This document shows, piece after piece, positions 1 through 8,302 of a stretch of DNA of 64,000 bases. The position numbers and the translations under genes are program-made. Within the stretch, counting starts at the first letter, position 1; every line of letters starts with the position of its first letter. This DNA is from JACRCT01 sp036504155 (GTDB lineage: Bacteria; Myxococcota; Myxococcia; Myxococcales; UBA5297): positions 67,197 to 131,196 of the forward strand of contig DASXVQ010000136.1 in the NCBI GenBank assembly GCA_036504155.1, given 5' to 3'. The notes under the pieces were generated by a model that searched no databases, was not told the DNA's origin, and was given only the letters and a program-made list of their open reading frames with translations.

Positions 1-19
1 CCGAACGAGAGGTCACGTC

Positions 20-1405
20 TTGAGCACCTTCTTGACTCGAACCCTCCATGCCACCGCGCTGGCGCTCGCCGGCGCCGTCTTGCTCGCCCCGGCCTCGGGC
101 CTGGCGCAGCGCCGGGTCATCACCGGCAAGCCCGCCGCCACCGAGGAGAAGACCGACGAGGCCAAGCCCGCCGCGGCCGCGGAGCCCGCCAAGGAAGAGC
201 CGAAGAAGGCCGAGGAGGCCAAGAAGCCCGCGGAGGAGCCGAAGAAGGTCGAAGAGGCCAACAAGGCCGCGGAAGCGCCGAAGACGGCCGCGGAAGCGCC
301 GAAGAAGGCCGACGAGCCCAAGAAGGCCGTCGAGGCGCGCAAGCCGGTGGCCGCCCAGCCTGAGCCGACCAGCCCCAACGCGACCCCGCCCGCCGCCTCG
401 AAGGACGAGCCGCGCAGGCCCGTCGGCGAGACGAAGAAGGAGCCCGCGGCCCCGGAGAAGACGACCATCCTCGTCCCCAAGGACGAGCAGGGCGCGGCCC
501 AGTCCGGGTCCAAGGCCGCCGCCGCGCCCAAGGGCGACGAGGCGATCTACCGCAAGAAGATCGACAAGATGAGCGTCACCCTGCGGGTGCGGCCGGCCAA
601 GCCCATGCCCGGCAAGACCACCACCCTCGTCTTCGAGGTCGTCAAGCAGCTGACCATCCCCGACCCCGCGCTGGGCGACCGCGTGCCGCTGGAGAAGGCC
701 ATCCTGTTCGCGGACGTCGGAAAGGACGGCGCCGCGACCGTCCGCTATCGGCTGCACCCGCTCTCCGACGCCGGCCTGTACGGCACCCACCTGACGGCCA
801 CCGAGGCCGGGCCCTACCGCATCGGCCTGGAGCAGCGGCTGGAGAACGCGGAGATCGGCGACAAGCCGCTCACCGCCGAGTTCGTGCTGGGCATCGGCCA
901 GGACACCCCGATGCAGGCCGCCGAGGAAGAGACCGCGGTGAAGACCGGTCGCGGCCGCACCGCGCTGCGTGCCGGCGACGCTCCCCCGGCCGAGGGCGCG
1001 CCGACGGTGATGAAGGCGCTGGGAGACGGCTGGCTCGAGCTGACGAAGGGCCTCGCGAAGCCGAACTCGGGGACCGACCTGGTGGCCGCCGCTCGTGCGA
1101 TGGCCGATGCCGCCGCCAAGCTCTCCGGGCAGGCGCCGGCGTCCTTCGCCTCGCAGCGGCGCGACTTCGACGCGCTCGCCGGCGAGACGGCCGCCGCGCT
1201 CAAGGACCTGGTTCCGGTCGTGGGCACCGACGCCGCCAAGGCGCGCGAGGCGCTGGCGAAGATCGAGACCGGCAACTGCGCCAAGTGCCACGTCAAGTAC
1301 CGCTTCCAGATCACCGACGACGTCACGGCGTGGCCGAAGTTCACGCCGAAGGCGCCGAAGGAAGCCCCGGCGCCGCAGGCCGGCCCCCGCAAGCCCGTCA
1401 AGTGA
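20..1405 (+). CDS. Periplasmic class II-like c-type cytochrome with a long Lys/Pro/Ala linker
   Basis: The 461-residue product starts with a signal peptide ending near Ala29. Residues about 31-175 are a low-complexity linker rich in Ala, Lys, Glu and Pro. A beta-rich domain follows (about 180-300). The last 130 residues are helical with a single haem motif, CAKCH at 420-424. A haem motif at the far end of a helical bundle is the arrangement of class II (cytochrome c'-like) cytochromes, so a periplasmic electron-transfer role is inferred. The start is TTG at 20, preceded by GAGAGG; an upstream start outside the window cannot be excluded. The next gene, another c-type cytochrome, begins 14 bases downstream, so the two are probably co-transcribed. 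The linker could span the periplasm or touch the cell wall, but that is speculation. Confidence 0.8.
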   Translation: MSTFLTRTLHATALALAGAVLLAPASGLAQRRVITGKPAATEEKTDEAKPAAAAEPAKEEPKKAEEAKKPAEEPKKVEEANKAAEAPKTAAEAPKKADEPKKAVEARKPVAAQPEPTSPNATPPAASKDEPRRPVGETKKEPAAPEKTTILVPKDEQGAAQSGSKAAAAPKGDEAIYRKKIDKMSVTLRVRPAKPMPGKTTTLVFEVVKQLTIPDPALGDRVPLEKAILFADVGKDGAATVRYRLHPLSDAGLYGTHLTATEAGPYRIGLEQRLENAEIGDKPLTAEFVLGIGQDTPMQAAEEETAVKTGRGRTALRAGDAPPAEGAPTVMKALGDGWLELTKGLAKPNSGTDLVAAARAMADAAAKLSGQAPASFASQRRDFDALAGETAAALKDLVPVVGTDAAKAREALAKIETGNCAKCHVKYRFQITDDVTAWPKFTPKAPKEAPAPQAGPRKPVK

Positions 1406-1419
1406 GCCAGGAGGACACC

Positions 1420-2394
1420 ATGAATTCCCGAACCCTCGCCCTCTCCGCCCTCCTGACCTGCTGCCTCGTTCCCCTGGCCGCCCTCGCCGCCGGCGGCACC
1501 GTCCGCGTCGTCAACGGCGACGCCACCCGCGGCACGGCGCTGTACGGCCTGCACTGCGCCTCCTGCCACGGCGCCGACGGCCGCGGCGGCGGGGCGCTGG
1601 CCCCGACGCTGGGCACCCCGGCGCCGCCCGACCTGCGCGACCTCGCCTTCCTCATGCAGCGCAGCGACGACGACCTGCAGCAGGCCATCGCCGGCGGCGG
1701 CAAGGCGCGCGGCGGCTCCTTCACCATGCCCGCCTTCGGCACCCAGCTCGCGGCGCTCGACGTCTGGGACCTCGTCGCCTTCGTGCGCCAGGGCCAGCCG
1801 TCGGTGGGCGAGTACTTCCCGGCCGCGGCGCGCTTCACCGCCAAGACCTACACCTTCGACGGCGACGGCGTGCGCCGCCTGGAGGCCGCGCTGGGCAAGC
1901 TCTCACCCGAGGAAGGCAAGATCGTCCTGGTCACCGCGTTCGGCGGCGACAAGGTCGAGGGCGACGAGCCGGTGTACGTCCCGCACGACCCGCGGCTGCT
2001 CGACGCGCTCAAGCCCAAGCAGAAGCTCGGCTATCTGGCGTTCGGGCGCGTCAAGCTGCCGAACCTGCCCGAGATCCCGGTCTCCCTCGCCCTGAACAAG
2101 GACGGAGCCATCGCCAAGATCTCGGCGAGCCTCGACGCCATCCCGGAGAAGGAGCGGGCGAACGCCGCCAAGCTGCTCGCGGGCTACGAGGGTCAGGGCA
2201 GCAAGAAGTCGCCCTACGAGGAGCTGAAGGCGCCCGGCCCCGCGCCGGTGAAGGGCAAGAAGGCGCCGGCGAAGAAGGACGAGCCCAAGGGCGCCGCGGA
2301 GGCCGCCAAGGCCCTCTCGCGGACCTACCTGCGGACGGTGGAAGCCGCCGTCCAGTTCGACAAGGAGGAGCGCGAGCGGCACTGGGCCGACTAG
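1420..2394 (+). CDS. Monohaem class I c-type cytochrome with an extra C-terminal region
   Basis: The 324-residue protein has a signal peptide (about 1-24) and a class I cytochrome c domain: haem motif CASCH at 46-50 and a probable axial Met103 in TMPAF. It should act in the periplasm or anchored on the outer face of the inner membrane. Residues from about 135 on match no domain I can name; they include a Lys/Ala/Pro stretch near 275-305. The ATG is preceded by GGAGGACACC, an excellent ribosome site, which excludes the longer upstream reading. It lies 14 bases after the class II-like cytochrome, and the pair probably exchange electrons or share a complex. Confidence 0.85.
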   Translation: MNSRTLALSALLTCCLVPLAALAAGGTVRVVNGDATRGTALYGLHCASCHGADGRGGGALAPTLGTPAPPDLRDLAFLMQRSDDDLQQAIAGGGKARGGSFTMPAFGTQLAALDVWDLVAFVRQGQPSVGEYFPAAARFTAKTYTFDGDGVRRLEAALGKLSPEEGKIVLVTAFGGDKVEGDEPVYVPHDPRLLDALKPKQKLGYLAFGRVKLPNLPEIPVSLALNKDGAIAKISASLDAIPEKERANAAKLLAGYEGQGSKKSPYEELKAPGPAPVKGKKAPAKKDEPKGAAEAAKALSRTYLRTVEAAVQFDKEERERHWAD

Positions 2395-2419
2395 CCCGGA
2401 GGTCGCCGCCAGCGCACCC

Positions 2420-3676
2420 ATGAGCGAGTTCGTCAAAGTCGACGGCCGGGGCGTCGTGCTCCCGGAGAACGAGGCCGCCCAGGCGCGGCTCTCCCGCCAG
2501 CAGGGGCGCTTCTACCTCGCGCCCACCTCGCCGGACATCCTGCTGGCCGTGCGCGCCCCGTGCGAGGGCGGCAAGGCGGAGGTCCCGCGGGTCATCATGG
2601 CGGGCGACCTCTCCGGCGTGCAGCTGGCCGACCTGGTGGCGTTCCTGAACCAGAGCCGCATCACCGGGATTCTCCGGGTGGTGTCGCCGGCCGGGGAGCG
2701 GGCCATCGTCTTCAAGTCGGGAGACATCCACGGCGCCGCCTCCGACGACCCCGCCGACCGGGTCGGGGAGATCGCCGTCCGCCTGGGCCTGGTCTCCCGC
2801 GCCCAGCTCGACCAGGTGCTCGCCAGCGACCCGCAGCCCAGCCGCGTGGGCCGCATGCTGGTGGAGGCCGGCTACCTGCCGCCCCACGACCTGTGGCGCT
2901 GCCTGCAGCACCAGGTCAGCGAGGTCTTCCACGCGCTGCTCCTGGCGGCGGAGGGCGCCTTCATGCTCGTCGACCAGCCGGTCGAGGACCGCGGGGCCCT
3001 GGCCATCAACACCCAGGGCCTGCTGATGGACGCCATCCGCCGCATCGACGAGATGAAGGAGTTCCGCAAGCGGCTCCCGTCGTCGGCGGCGTACGTCGTG
3101 CGCGTGAAGCCCGCCGGCCCGAAGCTGGAGCCCGGCGAGCGCCAGGTCTACGACCACTGCAACGGCGACGTGACCGTGGCGGAGGTGGCGCAGCGGCTCA
3201 AGCTGACCGAGTTCGACGCCACCAAGATCCTCCACCACCTCATCTCCATGGGGCTGGTGGCCGCCAAGAGCGCGCCGCAGACGGCCTCGGGCGTGGCGAA
3301 GGTGCCGACCCCGGAGGACATCGCCGCGACGTTCAACTCCGTCTTCCGCGAGATCCTCTCCGAGGTGGCCCGGGTCAACATGGTCAAGGAGTTCGTGGCC
3401 GCGGCCAACGGCGCCCTCGCGCAGCAGGCGCAGAAGGCGCCGGTGCTCGCGGGCCTCGGCTTCGCCCAGGACCTGACGCTGGGCGGCCCGGTGCTGGACA
3501 ACCTGAGGAGGCTCGGCCAGGCGCCCGCGGAGGCCGCCCGCACGCTCCACTCCGCCCTCTCGGAGCTGATGTTCTTCCTGCTCTTCGAGGCCGGCGAGCT
3601 GCTCGACCCCGAGGCCGACGAGGAGCTGTCGCGGCGGGTCAAGGTGCTGCTGTCCCCCATCGAGGCCGCGGGTTGA
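2420..3676 (+). CDS. DUF4388 (PATAN-type) regulatory protein
   Basis: The 418-residue cytoplasmic protein has no signal peptide. Residues about 60-140 show the DUF4388 pattern: a Gly-x-Leu start, then LADLVAFLNQSRITGILRV and a short beta hairpin. A second copy or related segment follows (about 150-200). Residues about 235-285 read as a winged-helix-like unit beginning GERQVYDHC. DUF4388 proteins are abundant in myxobacteria and other delta-type lineages and are linked to gliding motility and two-component signalling, but the exact job of this one is unknown. Its TGA stop overlaps the likely TTG start of truD, so the two are translationally coupled. The SD (GGAGG near 2398) lies rather far upstream of the ATG. 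Confidence 0.8.
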   Translation: MSEFVKVDGRGVVLPENEAAQARLSRQQGRFYLAPTSPDILLAVRAPCEGGKAEVPRVIMAGDLSGVQLADLVAFLNQSRITGILRVVSPAGERAIVFKSGDIHGAASDDPADRVGEIAVRLGLVSRAQLDQVLASDPQPSRVGRMLVEAGYLPPHDLWRCLQHQVSEVFHALLLAAEGAFMLVDQPVEDRGALAINTQGLLMDAIRRIDEMKEFRKRLPSSAAYVVRVKPAGPKLEPGERQVYDHCNGDVTVAEVAQRLKLTEFDATKILHHLISMGLVAAKSAPQTASGVAKVPTPEDIAATFNSVFREILSEVARVNMVKEFVAAANGALAQQAQKAPVLAGLGFAQDLTLGGPVLDNLRRLGQAPAEAARTLHSALSELMFFLLFEAGELLDPEADEELSRRVKVLLSPIEAAG

Positions 3677-4785
3677 CCTCGACTCCCTCCCCCGCTCCGC
3701 TCGATCCCTGGGCCGGCGCGCCGCTGGTCACCTCCGACCTCCCCGGCGCCGGCGGCACCATCCGCGCAGCGCCCGAGGACTTCGAGGTCGAGGAGCTTCC
3801 GGTCTACCTGCCGAGCGGCCAGGGCACGCACCTGTTCCTGTGGGTCGAGAAGCGCGGCCGCAACACCCGCGAGGTGGCCAGCGAGATTGCCCGGGCGCTG
3901 AAGGTCCCCGAGCGCGACGTCGGCGTCGCCGGCCAGAAGGACCGGTTGGCGCTCACGCGGCAATTCCTGTCGGTCCCCAACGCGCCGGGCCGCCAGGCTC
4001 AGGGATTGGCGGGCGAGGGTTGGCGAGTGCTGTCCGCCAAGGCGCACGGCAACAAGCTCAAGACCGGGCACCTGGCCGGCAACCGTTTCCGCATCCGAGT
4101 CCGGGGTGCCACGCCGGGGGCGGCCGCCCGCGCCCGTGCGGCGGGCGAGGCGCTCGCCGCGCGCGGCCTGCCCAACCTCTACGGCCCGCAGCGCTTCGGC
4201 CGCGGCGGGTCCAACGTGCCGCTGGGCCGCGCGCTCGTCCTGGGCGGCGACGACCCGCAGCTGCCCCGGGCCCGGCGCGACCGGTTCCTGCGGCGCATCG
4301 CGATCTCGGCCTACCAGTCCTGGCTGTTCAACCGCGTGCTCGCCGACCGGGTGCGCGACGGGGCCTTCGCCTCGGCGCTCCCCGGTGACCTCATGAAGAA
4401 GCTCGCCACGGGCGGCCTGTTCACCTGCGAGTCGCCCGAGGCCGACGGCCCGCGCGTGGCGTCCTTCGAGATCTCCCCGACCGGCCCCATGTTCGGCCAC
4501 CGGATGATGTCGCCGCAGGGCGAGGCGCTCGCGCGCGAGGGCCGGATCCTCTCCGAAGAAGGGCTGACGCTCGAACGCTTCGCCCCGCTGGGCCCCGACG
4601 CCGAGGGGACCCGCCGGCCGATGAGGCTCCCGCTCGCGCTCACGGTCTGCGAGGAGGACGACGCGGCGGGCTCGTTCGTGGTCGACTTCAGCCTTCCCAA
4701 GGGCTCCTTCGCCACGGCGGTCCTTCGGGAGGTCCTCAAGTCCGAGGTCCCGGAGGAACTGCCCGAGGAGAAGGGCGAAGGCTAG
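3673..4785 (+). CDS. truD: tRNA pseudouridine(13) synthase TruD
   Basis: TruD converts uridine 13 of tRNA-Glu to pseudouridine. The signature GVAGQKDRLALTRQ is present, with the catalytic aspartate at residue 90 (QKD). The later NLYGPQRFG motif and the inserted TruD domain are also recognisable. The 370-residue length fits the family (about 350). No ATG is available at the right place. The best start is TTG at 3673, which overlaps the upstream stop as TTGA and gives an N-terminus reaching the conserved EDFEVEE segment. The gene ends six bases before the end of the convergent GAF gene. Confidence 0.92.
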   Translation: MTSTPSPAPLDPWAGAPLVTSDLPGAGGTIRAAPEDFEVEELPVYLPSGQGTHLFLWVEKRGRNTREVASEIARALKVPERDVGVAGQKDRLALTRQFLSVPNAPGRQAQGLAGEGWRVLSAKAHGNKLKTGHLAGNRFRIRVRGATPGAAARARAAGEALAARGLPNLYGPQRFGRGGSNVPLGRALVLGGDDPQLPRARRDRFLRRIAISAYQSWLFNRVLADRVRDGAFASALPGDLMKKLATGGLFTCESPEADGPRVASFEISPTGPMFGHRMMSPQGEALAREGRILSEEGLTLERFAPLGPDAEGTRRPMRLPLALTVCEEDDAAGSFVVDFSLPKGSFATAVLREVLKSEVPEELPEEKGEG

Positions 4786-4791
4786 CGGCGT

Positions 4792-5994
4792 TCAGACGGC
4801 GGTCTGCTCGAGGTACTTGGCGCCCTGGTGGGCGACGTAGGCCAGGATGGCGAGCTCGGTGTCGGTGAAGTGCGAGGTGCCCTTCTTGTTGATGACCTCG
4901 ATGCAGCCGAAGGTCCGGCCGCCCGAGACCATGGGCGCGCAGAGGATGGACTTGGTGTCGTAGCCCAGCTTCTGGCTGACGTTCCGGTAGAAGCGCGGGT
5001 CCTTCTGCGTGTCGGAGATGGCGAGGCTGACGGCCTCCTGGGCGCAGAAGCCGACGATGCCCACTCCCACCGGCATGCGCAGCTTGAGGCGCTCGAGCTC
5101 GGCGGCCTTGGGGCCGCGCGCCGACGACAGCGACAGGTCGTTGCTGCCGAAGTCGGAGACGAACACCGAGCCGGACTCGGCGGGGATCTTCTCCAGGGCG
5201 AGGTCGAGCAGGAAGCCCAGGCCCTTCTTCTGCTCGAGCTCGAAGGCCTCCTGCGTCCGCTCGAACAGGTCGCTGAGCACGTCCTCGATGTGCGTCTGGG
5301 TCCGGGTGCGGCCGATGGGGCCGCGGATGGGCTCGGAGGGCTTGTCGACCTGCTGGACGCTGTGGACGTCCGCTTCGCTGGAAGGAACCGGCGCGGCCGC
5401 AGCCTTCTTCTCGGGAACCTTGGCCTTGACCGCCTCGGCGGCCTTGGCCTGGGGCCGGGCGGGGGTGGTCAACGCCGGCTCGGGCTTGGCGGGGGCGGCG
5501 GCGACCGGCTTCTTGGCGGGCTTGACCGGAGCGGGCGCCGGAGCGGGAGCGGCCCTCTCGGCCATCGCCGGCTTCTTGGCCGGACGGGCCGGCTGCGGCG
5601 CAGGCTCCGGCGGCTCGACGGCCGGCATGTCCCTGGGGGTCGGGGTGTCGCCGCCGGGCAGCTCCTGGTCGACCGCCGTCCGCGCGAGCGGGATGGGCGC
5701 CGGGGTCTGGGAGAGCGGGATGGGGGCCGGCTGCGACAGGGGGATGGGCGCGGCGGCGGCGGCAGCTTCCTCGAGCTCCTTGATGCGGAACACGCGGCCC
5801 GAGCTTCCGTCGGTCACGTGGATGGAGTTGTCCTCCATGATGTCCACGAGCAGGTTGGCGACCTGGGCGCCCTGCTCGCCGAGCTTCTTCAGGCCGATCT
5901 TGAGCGCGGCCATCCAATTGTCGGCGTCGACCTTGAGGGTGAGGTTGAAGTCGCCCTCGCGGGCTGCGGGCAGGAAGACCTCGTACTTCGCCAT
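4792..5994 (-). CDS. GAF-domain protein with long Pro/Ala linker
   Basis: The 400-residue protein has three parts. Residues about 1-80 are a small conserved N-terminal domain beginning MAKYEVFLPAA. Residues about 85-230 are a linker of Pro, Ala and Lys, including several copies of a PIPLSQ-like unit. The C-terminal part (about 240-400) is a GAF domain ending with the typical GGRTFGCIEVINKK segment. GAF domains bind small ligands or act in dimeric sensing, and no catalytic output domain follows. The start at 5994 is chosen because GGGAGG lies nine bases upstream; the longer upstream reading lacks an SD. It probably acts as a cytoplasmic signalling adaptor, which is an inference. Confidence 0.85.
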   Translation of the reverse strand: MAKYEVFLPAAREGDFNLTLKVDADNWMAALKIGLKKLGEQGAQVANLLVDIMEDNSIHVTDGSSGRVFRIKELEEAAAAAAPIPLSQPAPIPLSQTPAPIPLARTAVDQELPGGDTPTPRDMPAVEPPEPAPQPARPAKKPAMAERAAPAPAPAPVKPAKKPVAAAPAKPEPALTTPARPQAKAAEAVKAKVPEKKAAAAPVPSSEADVHSVQQVDKPSEPIRGPIGRTRTQTHIEDVLSDLFERTQEAFELEQKKGLGFLLDLALEKIPAESGSVFVSDFGSNDLSLSSARGPKAAELERLKLRMPVGVGIVGFCAQEAVSLAISDTQKDPRFYRNVSQKLGYDTKSILCAPMVSGGRTFGCIEVINKKGTSHFTDTELAILAYVAHQGAKYLEQTAV

Positions 5995-6087
5995 GACGCT
6001 TGCCTCCCAGGCGTTGCTCATAAGACAGGCCGATCGCGTATCAGACCGGCCGCGAGCGCGCAACGTGACTGCCTTCGGAACGAAGAA

Positions 6088-6113
6088 GGGCGGCCCGGCA
6101 GACCGGACCGCCC
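6088..6113 (-). terminator. Candidate terminator after the tetrahaem cytochrome gene
   Basis: GGGCGG pairs with CCGCCC around an inner CCGG/CCGG stem and a four-base loop. On the minus strand it is followed by a T-rich stretch (TTCTTCGTT) rather than a clean T run. It sits between the tetrahaem cytochrome gene and the downstream GAF gene. Confidence 0.5.
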
Positions 6114-6142
6114 CTCGAAATCACTGCGCAGCCGCCTCTGGC

Positions 6143-6649
6143 CTACTTCTTCGGCTGCTTGTGCTCGATCTTCTTGGCGGCCTCGGCGAACTTGAAGCCC
6201 TTGAAGGTCGGGCTCTCCTTGTTGTGGCAGGTCAGGCAGACCTTCTCGGCCGGCTTCTTCACGATCTCGTCGTCGGCAACCTTGGCGCCGCCCTCGTCGG
6301 CCATGCGGGCCTTCACGTGCTTGCTGGCGGGGCCGTGGCAGGACTCGCACTGCACGCCCTGGCCGTCCTTGAAGCTCCTGGCCTTGGCGTCCGCGGCCAG
6401 GCCGGCGCCGGTGTCGTGGCACTTGAGGCACTTGGCGTCGGTGGCGGCGTCCTTGTTGATCTTCTTGGCGGCGTCGGAGGCGAGGGCTTCCTGGGCCTTG
6501 GAGTGCGGGCCGGCCTTCATCGTCGCGTGGATTTCCTTGTGGCAGCTCTTGCACTTGTCCATTCCGACGAACTGGTCGGCGGCCTGGGCGGCGGCGGGAG
6601 CGAGCGCGGCGGCGACGACGATGGCCGCGAGCTTGAGCGTCTTGAACAT
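6143..6649 (-). CDS. Periplasmic tetrahaem c-type cytochrome (cytochrome c554-like)
   Basis: The 168-residue product has a signal peptide (about 1-24) and exactly four CxxCH haem motifs, at residues 33-37, 74-78, 101-105 and 138-142. Length and haem spacing resemble small cytochrome c554/NapC-associated electron carriers. It should shuttle electrons in the periplasm, perhaps to or from the nonahaem cytochrome operon encoded 650 bases away on the same strand. The start at 6649 follows AAGGAG; the longer reading adds 16 residues without a signal-peptide start. The partner enzyme is not identifiable from the window. Confidence 0.9.
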   Translation of the reverse strand: MFKTLKLAAIVVAAALAPAAAQAADQFVGMDKCKSCHKEIHATMKAGPHSKAQEALASDAAKKINKDAATDAKCLKCHDTGAGLAADAKARSFKDGQGVQCESCHGPASKHVKARMADEGGAKVADDEIVKKPAEKVCLTCHNKESPTFKGFKFAEAAKKIEHKQPKK

Positions 6650-6909
6650 GTCTGGTTCTCCTTCTGGACGGGTTTGCGTGGGGTACGGCGTCATCAACCG
6701 CCGCTCATCGGACGTCGCACGGGCCAGGGATGTTCAGCGCCCGCGCGTGCCCGACACTCTACCAAGAGGGCGAGCGAGCCCTCCTGCGTTTTTTCGGGTT
6801 GTCTCGAGGTTGTCCGCCATCCCCCATCGGGGGCGGTGGCCGGGGGCTCGGGTCGCCTCGGCCGGCCGGAAGTGGCACAATGAGAGGTCGTTTTGGCCGG
6901 GGGGCCGCC

Positions 6910-7266
6910 ATGGAGCCGCTGGGAAGGATGATGCGCCGCGCAGTGGTGGGCGTCAGCCCGCGCACGGGCGCGCACGAGGCCGAGGCGATGGCGATGGCCT
7001 CCGGCGTCGACCACCTGCTGGTCTTCGACTGGGAGCACCTGGTGGGAGTCGCCAGCCTGACCGCGCTGCGGCAGGCCGGACAGGCCGCCACCGTGAGCGA
7101 CTGCATGGTCGTCCCGGTGACGACCATCAGCGCCAGCGCGTCGGTGGAGCAGGCCGCCGACCTGATGCGCAGCAATGAGGTCACCTGCCTCCCCGTGGTC
7201 GCCGGCGGGCTCATCCTGGGCATGGTCACGCGGGACCAGCTGGACCCACCCCACCGACGCCACTAA
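6910..7266 (+). CDS. Small two-CBS-domain protein
   Basis: The 118-residue protein is little more than a pair of CBS motifs. The first covers about 8-60 (VDHLLVFDWEHLVGV) and the second about 63-112, ending LPVVAGGLILGMVTRDQL. CBS pairs bind adenosine nucleotides and act as energy sensors. A free-standing pair may regulate a partner in trans. ATG at 6910 follows a G-rich stretch; ATG at 6880 is an alternative that adds ten residues. It ends four bases inside the last codons of the convergent small membrane gene. Its position between two cytochrome transcription units suggests, but does not prove, a link to respiration. Confidence 0.75.
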   Translation: MEPLGRMMRRAVVGVSPRTGAHEAEAMAMASGVDHLLVFDWEHLVGVASLTALRQAGQAATVSDCMVVPVTTISASASVEQAADLMRSNEVTCLPVVAGGLILGMVTRDQLDPPHRRH

Positions 7267-7574
7267 CCCTTCGGCAGCTCGGCCTGGCCGGGCGCCGCGT
7301 CTTGCTTGGCCGCCGCGCCGCCAGCCTTCCCGGTCAGCTTCGCGTACAGCGCGTAGAACACCATCAGGAAGCCGATGGCGGGGGTGAAGAACATCGCCAT
7401 CGACGCCATCAGCACGACGACGATGGGGATGGCCGGCAGCGGCAGCTCCGCGTACCGGTCGCCCGGCGAGCCCGGCAGCGCCCCCACGCGGGCGCGGATC
7501 GGCACGATCTCCCAGTGCGCGAGGCTCCAGTAGTAGCCGCCCGGGACCTTCTCTCCGCCAGAGTAGCGCTTCAT
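7263..7574 (-). CDS. Small membrane protein, last gene of the nonahaem cytochrome operon
   Basis: The 103-residue protein has a hydrophilic N-terminus (Tyr/Trp-rich, GGYYWSLAHWEIVPIR) and two hydrophobic stretches across about 48-85, then an Ala/Lys/Gln tail. I do not recognise the family. It starts 14 bases after the cytochrome b stop, so it is almost certainly part of the same operon. It may be an accessory or assembly subunit of the cytochrome b/nonahaem complex. Confidence 0.7.
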   Translation of the reverse strand: MKRYSGGEKVPGGYYWSLAHWEIVPIRARVGALPGSPGDRYAELPLPAIPIVVVLMASMAMFFTPAIGFLMVFYALYAKLTGKAGGAAAKQDAAPGQAELPKG

Positions 7575-7588
7575 TCGATTTCGCTCCG

Positions 7589-8302
7589 TCAGGACGGCTT
7601 CTCGGCTTGGGCTTCGGCCTTGGACTGGGCGTCGAGGCGCGCCAGCTCGAGCGGGTGCTCGTGCTCCATGCGCTCGCGGCTCATCTTCCCGTGGAACATG
7701 CCCTTGTCGAACGGGAAGACCTCCGGAGAGAGGTGGGCGTTGTAGATGTGCCAGATCAGGATGACCAGGAAGGCCATCAGCGCCTCGCTGCCGTGGGCGA
7801 CCTTGGCCATGGGCACGAACTGGCCCGGCAGGAACCAGGTGGTCCAGCTCGGGAAGAGCAGGATGAACCCGGTGGAGATCATGATCATCCCGCCGAAGGC
7901 GACGCCCCAGTACTCGAACTTCTGCTTGTACTCGAAGCGGTCGTACTTCGGGTGCTCCTCGGAGAGGCCCAGCTGGTACTTGAGCGCGGCGATGGCGTCG
8001 GTGAAGTCCTTGCGGGTGGGGACGATGGCGACGTCGACGCTGCGGCGCAGCAGGTCGGCAAAGGCGACGCTGAAGTGGAAGAAGACGAGGCCGGTGAAGA
8101 CCAGGCCGGTCCCGCGGTGGATCCAGCGCATGCTCTCGATGCCGCCGAAGACGCTGGTGACGATCTGCGCCCAGTGCTCCTCGGGCCAGCGCTGGGGCAG
8201 CCCCGTGACCACCAGCAGGGTGAAGACGATCATCTGGCCGAGGTGCTCGACGCGGGCCTTCAGGTCGAAGCGGTCGACCATCGGATGAGGGGTGTCGCTC
8301 AC
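7589..8302 (-). CDS. Membrane cytochrome b subunit (cytochrome b561 / formate dehydrogenase gamma type)
   Basis: The 237-residue integral membrane protein has four hydrophobic segments (about 20-35, 62-85, 133-150 and 172-190). Histidines at 20, 62, 76, 170 and 185 lie in or near these helices and are candidate b-haem ligands. This architecture is that of di-haem cytochrome b subunits that oxidise or reduce the quinone pool. The start is GTG at 8302, overlapping the upstream TGA as GTGA, so translation is coupled to the nonahaem cytochrome. Together the two should form a quinone:c-type cytochrome oxidoreductase, similar in concept to the Cbc complexes of Geobacter. Orthology to a named Cbc complex is not claimed. 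Confidence 0.88.
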   Translation of the reverse strand: MSDTPHPMVDRFDLKARVEHLGQMIVFTLLVVTGLPQRWPEEHWAQIVTSVFGGIESMRWIHRGTGLVFTGLVFFHFSVAFADLLRRSVDVAIVPTRKDFTDAIAALKYQLGLSEEHPKYDRFEYKQKFEYWGVAFGGMIMISTGFILLFPSWTTWFLPGQFVPMAKVAHGSEALMAFLVILIWHIYNAHLSPEVFPFDKGMFHGKMSRERMEHEHPLELARLDAQSKAEAQAEKPS

